In this document: positions 41,172 to 50,534 of the stretch, in pieces | Layout: each line of letters opens with the position of its first letter | Position numbering within the stretch: the first letter of the stretch is position 1 | NCBI GenBank assembly: GCA_035487295.1 | Contig: DATHMH010000012.1 | Location: forward strand, 124,001 to 188,000 | Origin: QIAW01 sp035487295 | GTDB lineage: Bacteria; Acidobacteriota; Terriglobia; Terriglobales; Acidobacteriaceae | DNA: 64,000 bases | Reading direction: 5' to 3' | The notes under the pieces: generated by a model | Databases searched by the model: none | What the model saw: only the letters and a program-made list of their open reading frames with translations | Told to the model about the DNA's origin: nothing | Position numbers and translations under genes: made by a program

Positions 41172-42446
41172 TTATTCACTGAAAACTTTCCATCCCCTCA
41201 CTTGGCCAGTTCCGATCACCTCATACTTGCTTGAGGTGAGCTCTTCCAGGGCAAACGGTCCGCGGCAGTGCAGCTTCTGGTTGCTGATTCCCATTTCGGC
41301 CCCGAAGCCAAATTCGCCGCCATCGACGAATCGGGTGGATGCGTTCCAGAGCACGGCGGCGGAATCCACCAGGCGCATGAAATGCTGGGCGCGTTTTTCA
41401 TCGCGGGTCACGATGGCATCCGAGTGCCGGGTGGAATAGCGATTGATGTGGGCAATAGCTTCGTCTACATCTGCTACGACTTTGATCGCGATGCACAGCC
41501 GCAGATATTCTTCCGTCCAATCTTTTGCTTCTGCAGCGCGCACTTTTTCGGCGCCCGCCAGTTTGCGGGCTTGCTCGTCGCCGCGCACTTCCACGCCGTG
41601 TTCATGGAGCTTCGTCACAATGCGGGGGATGTATTCAGCAGCAATGTGCTCGTGCACCAGCAGCTTCTCCGCAGCATTGCACACCGAAGGCCGCTGGGCC
41701 TTGGCGTTGATCACGATGCTGTCAGCCATCTGCAGGTCGGCGGATTCATCCACAAAGATGTGGCAGTTCCCTGCTCCGGTCTCGATGACTGGAACTGTGG
41801 CATTCTCGATGACAAAATCAATCAATGCCTGGCCGCCGCGTGGAATCAGGACGTCCACAAAACCACGCGCCTTGATCAGCTCATGCACCGACGTGCGCGA
41901 GCTTGAATCCAGCAGTTCGATCGCGCCTTCCGGCACTCCAGGCACGTTGCTCAAAATTTCCACCAGGCGCTGATTGCTGTGCATCGCTTCTTTTCCGCCG
42001 CGCAGCACAATGGCATTCCCGGTCTTGATGGTAAGGGCGACGGTATCCACGGTGACATTGGGGCGCGATTCATAAATGATGCCAACAACACCAAGCGGAA
42101 CGCGCACCTTGCGAATGTGCAAACCGTTGGGGCGAGTCCATTCTTTGATAGTCTGGCCGACCGGATCGGCAAGATTGGCGATGTCGCGCAAGGCCTGGGC
42201 CATCTCGGCAATTCTCTTGTCGTTCAGCACAAGCCGGTCGCGCATGGCGCCTTGCAGACCGCTGCTGTCAAGGTCTTGCTGGTTCGCCGTGACAATGCTC
42301 TGGTGCCCGGACTCGATGGCTTGCGCCATTTTCTCCAGCAATAAATTCTTTTCCGCAGTCGAGAGCTGGGCTGTTTTGGAAGCAGCCTCCCGTGCCCGAA
42401 GCAGCTTCTCCTCGGTGGATAGCGCGTTACTCACTGAAGTTGCCAT
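41172..42446 (-). CDS. proA: Glutamate-5-semialdehyde dehydrogenase
   Basis: 424 residues, normal length. It reduces gamma-glutamyl phosphate to glutamate semialdehyde in proline synthesis. Signatures: VPLGVVGIIYESRPNVTVD, LRGGKEA, IPRGGQALI, VIETGAGNCHIFVD, the catalytic cysteine in QRPSVCNAAEKLL, and GGEFGFGAEMGISNQKLHCRGPFALEELTS. ATG 42446 begins right after the proB stop codon (GTGATAATG), so the two are translationally coupled. Confidence 0.95.
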   Translation of the reverse strand: MATSVSNALSTEEKLLRAREAASKTAQLSTAEKNLLLEKMAQAIESGHQSIVTANQQDLDSSGLQGAMRDRLVLNDKRIAEMAQALRDIANLADPVGQTIKEWTRPNGLHIRKVRVPLGVVGIIYESRPNVTVDTVALTIKTGNAIVLRGGKEAMHSNQRLVEILSNVPGVPEGAIELLDSSSRTSVHELIKARGFVDVLIPRGGQALIDFVIENATVPVIETGAGNCHIFVDESADLQMADSIVINAKAQRPSVCNAAEKLLVHEHIAAEYIPRIVTKLHEHGVEVRGDEQARKLAGAEKVRAAEAKDWTEEYLRLCIAIKVVADVDEAIAHINRYSTRHSDAIVTRDEKRAQHFMRLVDSAAVLWNASTRFVDGGEFGFGAEMGISNQKLHCRGPFALEELTSSKYEVIGTGQVRGWKVFSE

Positions 42447-42448
42447 TA

Positions 42449-43210
42449 TCACTTCACCTTCTGCCGCGGCGGAAAGTACGTTCCAATTTTACGCGCAATC
42501 GCCTTCGATATGGCCTCAGGGGTGCTGCCGTTCACAATGGCCACGTGCACTCCATTTTCGCTGGCCAGCTTGGCGGCGCGCAGCTTTGAGCGCATGCCGC
42601 CGGTGCCGAGATCGCTGCGTCCATTGCACAAGGCTTCCATTTCCGGCGTAAGCTTCTGCACGGTGCGCAACAGGTGCCGGCCTTTGCGGCCGTTGGGCAC
42701 GTAAAAACCCTCTACGTTGGTGAGCATCAGCAACCAGTCTGCCTGTACAGCCGTAGCCAGCAGGGCGCTGAGCTCGTCATTGTCGCCAAAGGCGGCCACG
42801 CGCTCGAGTTCGCGCACTGAGACGCTGTCATTTTCATTCACAATCGGCACCACCCCCAGCTTGAGCAGCCGGCGCAACGCATTTTGCAGGTTCTTGTACT
42901 TAACGGGCGAAGTGAAATCATCGTTAGAAAGCAGCAGTTGAGCCACGATCTTTTTACCAAAAAATAACTGCTCGTAGGTGTGCATCAACAGGCTCTGGCC
43001 AACGGCGGCGCAAGCCTGCATGAGCGGAACACCTGTGGGCCGCTCGGCAAGAGCCAGGCGCGACATTCCCGAGGCAATGGCCCCCGAGCTTACGATGAGA
43101 TATTCGTGACGCGCCAGATCGAATTGATCCACCAGGTTGCGAAGCTGGTTGGTATCAATGCGGCCCTTGGGCGCAATCACACTGCTGCCAATTTTGATGA
43201 CGATGCGCAT
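42449..43210 (-). CDS. proB: Glutamate 5-kinase, short form without PUA domain
   Basis: 253 residues. It phosphorylates glutamate, the first step of proline synthesis. The amino-acid kinase fold is complete: VIKIGSSVI near the start, LIVSSGAIASGM, VGQSLLMHTYEQLF, PIVNENDSVS, FGDNDELSALLA, NVEGFY and DLGTGGMRSKLRAA. E. coli-type ProB carries an additional C-terminal PUA domain of about 100 residues; here the protein ends after the kinase domain. ATG 43210 is the family start; the frame extends 21 codons upstream without similarity. Operon with proA. Confidence 0.94.
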   Translation of the reverse strand: MRIVIKIGSSVIAPKGRIDTNQLRNLVDQFDLARHEYLIVSSGAIASGMSRLALAERPTGVPLMQACAAVGQSLLMHTYEQLFFGKKIVAQLLLSNDDFTSPVKYKNLQNALRRLLKLGVVPIVNENDSVSVRELERVAAFGDNDELSALLATAVQADWLLMLTNVEGFYVPNGRKGRHLLRTVQKLTPEMEALCNGRSDLGTGGMRSKLRAAKLASENGVHVAIVNGSTPEAISKAIARKIGTYFPPRQKVK

Positions 43211-43299
43211 TTTGATAACGTGTGCTGCTATTTTACCTAAAGCAGTTGCCAGTTTTGGCACAACTTCAATCATCCGATGATCCGATGGCTCAATGACCC

Positions 43300-43325
43300 A
43301 ATTTTTCTCTGTGCCTCTGTGGTAA
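43300..43325. repeat. CACAGAGGCACAGAG-type intergenic repeat, inverted
   Basis: TCTCTGTGCCTCTGTGGTAA, related to 36132-36168 on the other strand. It is non-coding, between the divergent proB and thioredoxin-like genes. Confidence 0.4.
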
Positions 43326-43421
43326 AGCGGCAGCTAATATTCTCCATACGCCCTTGCCCACAGGCTTGCGCAGCAGCTAATATGCCATATGGGGGCTGGA
43401 GCCCAAACCGACAAGGCATCT

Positions 43422-44267
43422 ATGAATCTGGCAAAGCTGAGAACATTCGTGGCAGTGTTGAGCTATATTGTGATTGTATCCCTGGCTACTTACAACCTGC
43501 GTGGTGAGTTGTTCGGCAAGACCATGTCTTCCGAGCCAGCCGACTCTGCCGCAGCCGCGCCCACGCAGACTGCGCCTGAGCCGGCCACCCCAGGTTCTGG
43601 GGGGACAAGCGAACTGAAATCGCCACCGGAAGGCTCCTCTCAGCCCTCATCGCAAAGTGAAAAGCCGGCAAAGGGAAGCGCCACTCTGGCGAGTAATCCG
43701 GTGGCTTCGCAAACTGAGACTGCAAAAGATACTCGCGCTCAGCGGTCATCGATTCCAGTAGCTGGCAACGGTTCGGTGAAGGTTGGAGAGCGCCTTCCTG
43801 AGTTCCTTCTTACCGGCCTTAACGGTAATACCTTGAACGAAATCGCGTTGCGCGGGCATAAGACGCTGTTCATTATTGTCAGCCCGGTATGCCCTCACTG
43901 CCAGAAAGAGCTCAAGCTGCTGCACCAAATCGAGAACGACTATCCTTCCATCGAACCGGTATTCGCTTCGGTGTTTCCGGTGGATACAACCAGGCCATTG
44001 GCTGATATGACCGGCGAAGGCGACCACATTTATACCGGGGCCATGGATCTGTCGCGGGATCTGGGTGTGACCGGCGTCCCCTTTCTTATGCTGATTGACG
44101 AAAAGGGGGTTGTGCGCACCATCAAAAGTGGCGAGTTGGATGAGAATACCTTCCGCGACATACTGGGGAAATTCTCACACGGAGAGCCGGTTGCCCAATG
44201 GTTCGCACCTGCATGGCTTAAAGCAACGCCATTGGAATCAGCCAGCCTTCCAGGAGATCACGCATAA
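43422..44267 (+). CDS. Membrane-anchored thioredoxin-like (TlpA/MauD-type) protein
   Basis: 281 residues. One N-terminal membrane anchor (about 8-27), a long low-complexity Ser/Pro/Ala linker (about 35-115), then a periplasmic thioredoxin fold with the redox motif C157-P-H-C160 and a cis-Pro loop GVTGVPFLMLID. It probably reduces or oxidises thiols outside the membrane. The next gene (MauE/DoxX-like) overlaps by one base, an arrangement known from the mauED genes of methylamine dehydrogenase maturation, but no mau structural genes are present. ATG 43422 is preferred; ATG 43389 would add 11 residues. Confidence 0.82.
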   Translation: MNLAKLRTFVAVLSYIVIVSLATYNLRGELFGKTMSSEPADSAAAAPTQTAPEPATPGSGGTSELKSPPEGSSQPSSQSEKPAKGSATLASNPVASQTETAKDTRAQRSSIPVAGNGSVKVGERLPEFLLTGLNGNTLNEIALRGHKTLFIIVSPVCPHCQKELKLLHQIENDYPSIEPVFASVFPVDTTRPLADMTGEGDHIYTGAMDLSRDLGVTGVPFLMLIDEKGVVRTIKSGELDENTFRDILGKFSHGEPVAQWFAPAWLKATPLESASLPGDHA

Positions 44268-44740
44268 TGGCATCGAAGGTGATCTCAATTGTTGACCGTG
44301 CGATTCTGCCGGTCCGTATTCTGTTTGGCGCCTTGTTCTTATATACGTCGGTATGGCATGCGGTTCATGCCGGGAAGCTCTTGCAATCAATTAAGGATTA
44401 TCAGATCATCTCCGGCTCTCTCGTTGCCTGGAGTGGGCTTCTGTTCATTGCTGCCGAAGCCGGCATAGCAATCACGCTGATTTTCGGGTATTTCGTAAGG
44501 CAGGCTGCGATTACCGCGGCAGTATTGCTGGCGATTTTCACAGCGGCCATGGTGAGTGCAATTGCGCGCGGACTGGATATTGCCTGTGGATGTGGCCTGG
44601 GCGACACTCATGTGAGCTGGTTCGATGTTGTCAGAGACGTATTCTTGATAGCGATCGCTTTGTTGATTGCCTGGCGCGCCGATAAGAAAGAAGGCGCTGT
44701 GACCGAAGAAACGGCAGAACAATTTTCTGCAGCCAAATAA
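44267..44740 (+). CDS. MauE/DoxX-like membrane protein
   Basis: 157 residues with four membrane helices. The loop ARGLDIACGCGLGDTHVSWFDVVRDVFL carries the C-G-C motif typical of MauE relatives, followed by the last helix (IAIALLIAWRAD). MauE-type proteins work with thioredoxin-like MauD in disulfide formation; the same pairing is seen here with a stop/start overlap (TAATG). The true electron partner is unknown. Confidence 0.82.
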   Translation: MASKVISIVDRAILPVRILFGALFLYTSVWHAVHAGKLLQSIKDYQIISGSLVAWSGLLFIAAEAGIAITLIFGYFVRQAAITAAVLLAIFTAAMVSAIARGLDIACGCGLGDTHVSWFDVVRDVFLIAIALLIAWRADKKEGAVTEETAEQFSAAK

Positions 44741-44765
44741 TTTTGGCAAAAAATAATTTTTAAAG

Positions 44766-45215
44766 ATGCAAATGTCTGCTTCAGATGCGCGTCATTGCAC
44801 TGCCACCAATGGTTCCAACCGAAACCGGGTGCGCCCGCTTGTTGCTCATCTGTTGTTGCTGGGTTTCAGCACTATGTTGCTACTCCCGTTACTTCCTGCC
44901 GGGGCTGTGCAAGCCGGCCTGGCCGCTTGCTGCAAAAGATACGGCAAACACCTTTGTGTGGGATCAGGCGAGGTGACGTTAACCCGCTCTTTGCCCTGCG
45001 GACCTGAACTTTCTGAACGCTGTCCTTATGGATTCGCGCCGGCCTTTACAGGCATAACACCGATATACGGACCAGTGGCTGCAATCACGCTCCATGCTGA
45101 AAACGTGCGGCAGACTCCAGGGCAGAGTTACACGTATTCCCTTCCCTTCATCCCGGCAAGACATTCAATGCTGAAACGGGGCCCGCCGGCGCTTCTGCTT
45201 AATCTGTCAGCTTAG
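44766..45215 (+). CDS. Cys-containing membrane or exported hypothetical protein
   Basis: 149 residues, not assigned to a named family. A hydrophobic segment (about 26-50) is followed by ACCKRYGKHLCV and ERCPYGFAP. Proteins with a C-C-x4-GKH-x-C pattern are seen near SCO1-like genes in Acidobacteriota, which fits the next gene here. It starts 25 bp after the MauE-like gene on the same strand. A metal-related role is a guess. Confidence 0.6.
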   Translation: MQMSASDARHCTATNGSNRNRVRPLVAHLLLLGFSTMLLLPLLPAGAVQAGLAACCKRYGKHLCVGSGEVTLTRSLPCGPELSERCPYGFAPAFTGITPIYGPVAAITLHAENVRQTPGQSYTYSLPFIPARHSMLKRGPPALLLNLSA

Positions 45216-45308
45216 ATTCAATCAATTTCCAATTTATTTTGGCTGGGAGCAAGATTGACTCCCAAATGACTGGAATCGCCACAATTCCAGCCAGGAGAGA
45301 AAATTCAT

Positions 45309-46235
45309 ATGCAGATCAACAATCGCAAGGCACAAATGCTCTGGTGCATGCTCGCAGGCGCGGCAATTTTTATTGGCGGCTGCGCGAAATCTGCCAAGCG
45401 CTACCACCTGAGCGGACAGGTCATCAGCAAAACAGTCGCCACCAACGAAGTCGAGATCAAACACGATGCCATCCCGAATTTCATGCCGGCCATGACGATG
45501 ACCTATAAAGTTCCGGATTCCAACGCCGTCCAGGGACTTCAGCCCGGCGACTTAATCGAAGCTGACGTGGTGGTTCCTAAAGATGGCAGCGGCTACTGGC
45601 TTGACGATGTGGTGATCACCAACGGACCGCAGGGACCGATCAAAGCCGCCCTGGCGCCTCGCCTGCTGTCGCCGGGCGATTCCATCCCTGACGTGCCGCT
45701 CACCAACCAGGATGGCAAAACGCTCCACATCAACCAGCTCAAGGGCAAGGCCGTGCTGGTGACTTTTATCTATACCCGTTGTCCACAGCCGACCTTCTGT
45801 CCACGTATCAGCAGCCAGTTTGCTTTCATTCACGATGAGCTGGCGAAAAATCCGGATGACTACAAGAAGACCCATCTTCTGAGCATCAGCCTCGACCCTG
45901 CCTACGACACCGCGCCTGTGCTGAAGAAATATGGCCTGGCCTACATGGATAACAACGCCTCCGGCTTCGATCACTGGGAGTTCGCATCTACTTCACCGGC
46001 AGACCTGGGCAAGCTCGCCCAGGCCTTTGGTCTTGAATATTTCCAGCAGGACAATCAAATCGTGCATAGCATGAGCACGGTGCTGCTTGGACCGGACGGA
46101 AACGTGGCCAGGAGCTGGGAAGGCAATGAATGGAAGACCGGTGATGCCCTGGCAGCATTGCACGATGTCGCCCAGAAGATTGCTTCAGACACCGACAGCA
46201 AGCCCAATAACAAGCACAGCAAAGGAAAAGTTTAA
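45309..46235 (+). CDS. SCO1/SenC-type copper protein with CusF-like N-domain
   Basis: 308 residues. Lipobox GGC at residue 25. A CusF-like copper-binding domain (about 32-105) has H52 and M59/M62/M64 in HDAIPNFMPAMTMTY. A SCO1 thioredoxin fold follows (about 120-295) with FIYTRCPQPTFCPR and the conserved histidine H253 in QIVHSMSTVLL. The two cysteines (C158, C164) are separated by five residues instead of the usual three (CxxxC). SCO proteins deliver copper to cytochrome oxidase or act in redox defence. AGGAGAG precedes the ATG. The cytochrome c gene follows after three bases, so both are co-expressed. Confidence 0.88.
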   Translation: MQINNRKAQMLWCMLAGAAIFIGGCAKSAKRYHLSGQVISKTVATNEVEIKHDAIPNFMPAMTMTYKVPDSNAVQGLQPGDLIEADVVVPKDGSGYWLDDVVITNGPQGPIKAALAPRLLSPGDSIPDVPLTNQDGKTLHINQLKGKAVLVTFIYTRCPQPTFCPRISSQFAFIHDELAKNPDDYKKTHLLSISLDPAYDTAPVLKKYGLAYMDNNASGFDHWEFASTSPADLGKLAQAFGLEYFQQDNQIVHSMSTVLLGPDGNVARSWEGNEWKTGDALAALHDVAQKIASDTDSKPNNKHSKGKV

Positions 46236-46238
46236 CTG

Positions 46239-46589
46239 ATGATTACGGGCCTGAAACTCACTTCAATTTCGCTCGCGCTCTTCGCGCTATTGTTGTTGAC
46301 CACCGGCTGTTCTCAAAGCGGCGCTGCCTCCAGTGACGCCGGCCACGGCCACGAGCTTTATCAGCTTCACTGCCAGGAGTGCCACGAAGGCGCCAATCTC
46401 AATTTGCGCAAGCAACCGCCCAAGCTCAATGGAATGATGCAAGGAAAAAATTTACCCAGTGGCGCTCCGGCCACCGATGAACAGGTACGCAAAACCATTA
46501 TTGAAGGCCGGGGAATTATGCCGGCTTTCGACCAAAGGCTTACTGATAAGGAAATCGACGATTTAGTGAAATATCTGCATACGATCTGA
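46239..46589 (+). CDS. Small c-type cytochrome, lipoprotein
   Basis: 116 residues. Lipobox TTGC (C24), single haem site C45-Q-E-C48-H49 and distal methionine M94 in GRGIMPAF, then LTDKEIDDLVKYLHTI: a class I cytochrome c domain. It should carry electrons at the outer face of the inner membrane. Directly behind the SCO1-like gene, it probably works with the same oxidase or copper pathway. The next 190 bp show nothing recognisable. Confidence 0.9.
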   Translation: MITGLKLTSISLALFALLLLTTGCSQSGAASSDAGHGHELYQLHCQECHEGANLNLRKQPPKLNGMMQGKNLPSGAPATDEQVRKTIIEGRGIMPAFDQRLTDKEIDDLVKYLHTI

Positions 46590-46780
46590 TAACGCCGCTC
46601 TATTAGCCTGACTCTAACTGGAGTTAAGACCTGCGCGAGATTGCACGTGATTCTCCTTGAAGATTATGCAGGTTATCAAAAGAATCGATGAGGGTGTCTG
46701 CTTCTCTACTGGACAAAATGCCCCTCACGCGATTTAATAACTGAAAGCGGAAAAACTACCCTTTGTGAGGCAAGTTACGC

Positions 46781-47470
46781 ATGGTCCAACTTCAGGCCGC
46801 GATGGTTTCAGTGCTTTTGGCGCTGCAGCGGATGTATGCTGCGGGCAGTTTTTTCTTGCAATCTCTGCCGATCAAAAATCGCTGGCAGGTTTTTTGCGGC
46901 CAGTTCCAGCATAATCTAACCAAGGCTGCCGATCCGGAATCGCTCCGCAATCACCACATAGCCGGTGTTGCAGTCATAGGCCTCGCCTTGGTCTCGTTTA
47001 CGGAAGAATCCAGGGGGGAGAAGGCAGGCTGGGTACGCTACATCTGGCCGGGGTTGCTGTTTGTCATGGGCATTGCCATTATCGGCTGGGCCGATCCCGG
47101 CACATGGCCCGATGGCCCTAAACCGCTGGCGCAGGATCCCGAAGCGGTTCAGCATAAGTTCTTTGCCTTGTTCGCCCTCGCGCTGGCTATCATTGAATTG
47201 CTGCGGCGCACCGGAAAGTTGACTCACAAAGCCTGGGGATACATTTTCTCCGCCACCATGATTGGCGCTGGATCTTTCCTGCTCTTTCACCAGGGTGAAC
47301 ATGCGCACATTGTTCACCTGCAACATCTGGCGATGGGAACCATGGGCGTTGCTGTGGGAGTCACGCAAGCGGCAAACAGCGGGAAATCAATTCAGAACTG
47401 GGTGCGGTTGCACCTTTACAGCTTTTTTATCTTCGGACTAGGGCTGCTGCTGCTCTTCTACGTGGAGTAG
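46781..47470 (+). CDS. Hypothetical membrane protein, possibly CopD-like
   Basis: 229 residues with about six membrane helices after a 60-residue N-terminal part. A histidine cluster HQGEHAHIVHLQH lies near the start of a late helix and could bind copper or haem; HKFFALFALALAIIELLR adds another. A relation to CopD-type copper resistance proteins is possible but weak. ATG 46781 has GAGG about ten bases upstream. Its place after SCO1 and cytochrome c genes supports a metal/respiratory role. Confidence 0.65.
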   Translation: MVQLQAAMVSVLLALQRMYAAGSFFLQSLPIKNRWQVFCGQFQHNLTKAADPESLRNHHIAGVAVIGLALVSFTEESRGEKAGWVRYIWPGLLFVMGIAIIGWADPGTWPDGPKPLAQDPEAVQHKFFALFALALAIIELLRRTGKLTHKAWGYIFSATMIGAGSFLLFHQGEHAHIVHLQHLAMGTMGVAVGVTQAANSGKSIQNWVRLHLYSFFIFGLGLLLLFYVE

Positions 47471-47512
47471 CCAACCGGTCTATGTATCGTTGCCGGAGCA
47501 TCCTGCCGCATT

Positions 47513-47716
47513 TCATTGCCTGGGCGGCCTCATCACTGTGTAATTATTTACATCCGATAGCGCTTCAAAACGCACTTCATCCTGACACTTCCTGCAACGC
47601 GGAAATATTTCACCGGCCTGCAGCTCGTTGAGATGGGCCGGGCGATGTTCTTTGTGGATGACCCAGTAAACCGCGCTAAGTGGAACTACCTCGCCGGGCT
47701 TGAACTGTTGGGCCAT
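47513..47716 (-). CDS. Small protein with one CxxC motif
   Basis: 67 residues: MAQQFKPGEVVPLSAVYWVIHKEHRPAHLNEL (shown here in part), then GEIFPRCRKCQDEVRFEAL. The pattern F-x-PGE-x-VPxSxxY...HxxHR...GExFPxCxxC is a conserved small-protein family of unknown function, perhaps binding zinc through the cysteine pair and histidines. The frame goes on upstream for 38 codons but family similarity starts at ATG 47716. It lies between convergent genes. Confidence 0.6.
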   Translation of the reverse strand: MAQQFKPGEVVPLSAVYWVIHKEHRPAHLNELQAGEIFPRCRKCQDEVRFEALSDVNNYTVMRPPRQ

Positions 47717-47886
47717 GGCAATCCGGAAAATATAACGGAGTTGGAGGAACTGCACTGCAATCGGGTTGTCTTTCAAACTGAAATCAGGTTGCTCGGACCC
47801 CTGGCCCGGCGTAGCGCAAATCACCGGCATTTCATTGGAACATTGCCTTCTGAGCTTCAGGAAACTCCACGGCTAGATTAGCCAAT

Positions 47887-50469
47887 TTACTGTAAATTTT
47901 TCACTACAAAAAGATTCGACCGGGTTTGGGTGGTGTTGTAGGCATACCATTTGGCGTCTGAGGTAACCAGTACAGAGTTGATGGAATCCTCCGCATCCGC
48001 GGGTGTGTTCAATATTTTCAGCTGCCGGCGGCGGCCGCTCGCGATCTCCAAGCGGTCAATCTTCTCCGGATGTTTGCCGTCCCGCAAATACAGCTCTCGG
48101 CCGTCCCGGCTCCATGCCACCAAGCCATCTTCAGAGGTAGTTCCATTGACGAAATGAGGATTTCCGCCGCTGAGCGAGTAGATGTAGATCTTCTCATCGG
48201 CGGCAAACTTCGCAGCTACGCTCTTGCCATCGGGAGAGACAGCAAAGCTGCCGTTCTTCAGGTCCATGTCCTCAGGCGTGATTGCCTGTGGCTTGCCGTC
48301 TTCAATAGATTGCAGATAAAGCTGGGTTCCATGACCGGGCTGGTTCCCGGCAAAAATCAGTTGTTTGCTGTCAGGCAGCCACCGGGCCGCATGATAAGCA
48401 ACAATATTGTCGTTCTTGATCTCTTTGGGCCGTCCCAGGTTAGTCGGCAGCAGGATCAGCCTGTCAGAGGAATCATGCAGCCGGGCAAGAGCCCACTGGC
48501 CGTCAGGCGACAGTGCCAGGGCTTCGCCGTCTCCCAGCCGAACTGGCGGCGCAGCATCCGCATTGCGAAGATAGACTGCTGAACGGATGCCTTCCGCCTG
48601 GCCAGTTTCATTCAACAGTATTTTTTTGCCATCTGGGGCGAGGTCGGCGGCAGAAGAGAAATCGAGCCAGGAAAAATCTCGCTCGTTTTTGGCGCCGGCC
48701 AGCAGCCCCATCACTTCACCGCTCGCATTCTCCTGCTTCAGCAGGACCTGATCGCCGGAAACATCCTGTAAGGTAAGAATATCGGGTGTGGTCAACAACT
48801 GGCGCAACTGTCCGCTGAGCGAAACCGCCCAAAGCTGGCGATTCATACCGTTCTTGGCCGCAGTAAACCAAACTTCGTTCCCGTGTGGCGACCAGGCAAG
48901 CCCTTGCACGCTCGCCCAATTTTCCGAAAGAGGCAGCCGGTTTCCATCACGATCGATAATTGCCACCGTGCCGCCGCTATCCAGAAGGCTGGGATGCTCC
49001 AGAAAGGCGATGAGCTTGCCATTCGGCGAGAACCGTAAATGGGTTATGGTTCCCGCGGTTGCGTACATCACGTGCCCGATGGGAAATTCAATTTGGCTTC
49101 TCGCGTCTTTTCTGCGCACCACGGCGATGTCACTCTCGTCGGACGTCCAATCGGCGTCATCAACTCCCTGCTCGATCTCATGTGGTGTCCCGCCCGACAA
49201 CGGGACCTGCGCCAGAGTATTGTTCCTTTGCGGAAACACAACCAGCGCGTTGTCTTTCGCGGAGACGGCAAAAATATCGGCCTGCGAAAGGTCAAGTGGA
49301 CGCTCCTCGATTCCTCCCGCGCGCGAGATAAACAAAGCCAGGCCCTCCCCATTCAATGCGGCTCCATAAATAATGGAGTTTGCATCCGGAGCAAAGCGCG
49401 CGTTATGAATGGTCCCGCGGCGGAATGTAACCTGCTGAAAGTCGGGCGTCAGCCGGCTCTCCTGCGGCGTGGCCGCCGGCAACGGGCCCTTTTTCAGTGC
49501 CCGCGTAGAATACCTGTCCCAGGCAATCCCCATGGAAGCGGCCAGGGCAATAAGCAAGAGCGCATAGAGAGGCCAGGGCCAGCGCAGGAACTGCGTGGCA
49601 GTGGCCGGCCTGCGCCGCTCGGTCTGGATGGCAGTCAATAAATCTTGCAGCGTGAAAGCAACGTCGCGGGCCGATTGCAGGCGCTCTTCAGGATTTTTTT
49701 CCAGACAATGCCGAATGATGGCTTCCAGGCTGGGCACAGCGTGGCTCAGCTCTACTTCCGGAGGATCGTCGCGAAGAATGGCGGCAATTAAATCTGTCGG
49801 CGTATCGCCCAGAAAAGCCGGTCTGCCCGCCAGCATCTCATACAAGATCGCGCCAAAAGCAAAAATGTCGGAACGGGAGTCGGTGATCTGCCCGCGTACC
49901 TGTTCCGGTGACATGTAACCGGGCGTCCCCATCACCACACCGGTTCCGGTGGATTTCTGATAAGCCTGGGTCTCCCCAACCCGCGCCTCGGGCGCGGCCA
50001 GTTTGGCGATGCCAAAATCCAGTATCTTCAGGATTCCGTCTTTAGTGATAAAGAGGTTCTCCGGCTTCAGATCGCGATGCACAATAGACTGTGCGTGTGC
50101 GGCCGAGAGTCCGCGGGCCATCTGCACGGCATATTGCAAGGTTTTGCGCATCGACAGCCGCGCTGTACTTAAGACCTGGCGCAGGGTCTGCCCCTCTAGC
50201 AGTTCGGAGACCATGTAGGGCGAGCCTTCATGTTCGCCAAAGGCATAGATACCAACGATATTAGGATGGTTGAGTTTTCCGGTAGCCAGGGCCTCTTGCT
50301 TGAATCGCTGCAGCCGGTCAGGATCACTGGCAAATATGGGCAGCAGAACCTTGAGCGCCACGTCACGATGTAGCAGGGTATCGCGGGCACGGTAGACCTC
50401 CCCCATGCCTCCCGCTCCCAACTTTTCCACTACGGTATAAGGACCGACCTGCGCGCCTGCGTTATACAT
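47887..50469 (-). CDS. Membrane Ser/Thr protein kinase with TolB-like propeller
   Basis: 860 residues. A cytoplasmic Hanks-type kinase (about 10-275): glycine loop LGAGGMGEVY, lysine in VALKVLL, HRDLKPENLF, DFG in ILDFGIAKL, MSPEQVRG. One membrane helix follows near 300-320 (WPLYALLLIALAASMGIAW), then a WD40/TolB-like beta-propeller outside (about 340-850; repeated NGKLIAFLE, SPHGNEVWF, SPDGQWALA, SPDGKSVAA motifs). It probably senses an external signal and phosphorylates cytoplasmic targets. Multiple kinases of this layout are typical of Acidobacteriota. No phosphatase is adjacent. Confidence 0.93.
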   Translation of the reverse strand: MYNAGAQVGPYTVVEKLGAGGMGEVYRARDTLLHRDVALKVLLPIFASDPDRLQRFKQEALATGKLNHPNIVGIYAFGEHEGSPYMVSELLEGQTLRQVLSTARLSMRKTLQYAVQMARGLSAAHAQSIVHRDLKPENLFITKDGILKILDFGIAKLAAPEARVGETQAYQKSTGTGVVMGTPGYMSPEQVRGQITDSRSDIFAFGAILYEMLAGRPAFLGDTPTDLIAAILRDDPPEVELSHAVPSLEAIIRHCLEKNPEERLQSARDVAFTLQDLLTAIQTERRRPATATQFLRWPWPLYALLLIALAASMGIAWDRYSTRALKKGPLPAATPQESRLTPDFQQVTFRRGTIHNARFAPDANSIIYGAALNGEGLALFISRAGGIEERPLDLSQADIFAVSAKDNALVVFPQRNNTLAQVPLSGGTPHEIEQGVDDADWTSDESDIAVVRRKDARSQIEFPIGHVMYATAGTITHLRFSPNGKLIAFLEHPSLLDSGGTVAIIDRDGNRLPLSENWASVQGLAWSPHGNEVWFTAAKNGMNRQLWAVSLSGQLRQLLTTPDILTLQDVSGDQVLLKQENASGEVMGLLAGAKNERDFSWLDFSSAADLAPDGKKILLNETGQAEGIRSAVYLRNADAAPPVRLGDGEALALSPDGQWALARLHDSSDRLILLPTNLGRPKEIKNDNIVAYHAARWLPDSKQLIFAGNQPGHGTQLYLQSIEDGKPQAITPEDMDLKNGSFAVSPDGKSVAAKFAADEKIYIYSLSGGNPHFVNGTTSEDGLVAWSRDGRELYLRDGKHPEKIDRLEIASGRRRQLKILNTPADAEDSINSVLVTSDAKWYAYNTTQTRSNLFVVKNLQ

Positions 50470-50534
50470 TCGTGAAGGAATCTTACGGTCTGGGGTTTAC
50501 GCGGGTCAACCGCATAAAAATCCTAGCTTCGGCG

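Noticed and set aside
43422..44740. Methylamine dehydrogenase maturation (mauDE) locus
   Set aside because: Only the thioredoxin-like and MauE-like parts are present; no dehydrogenase subunits or mauG are nearby, so the name would mislead.
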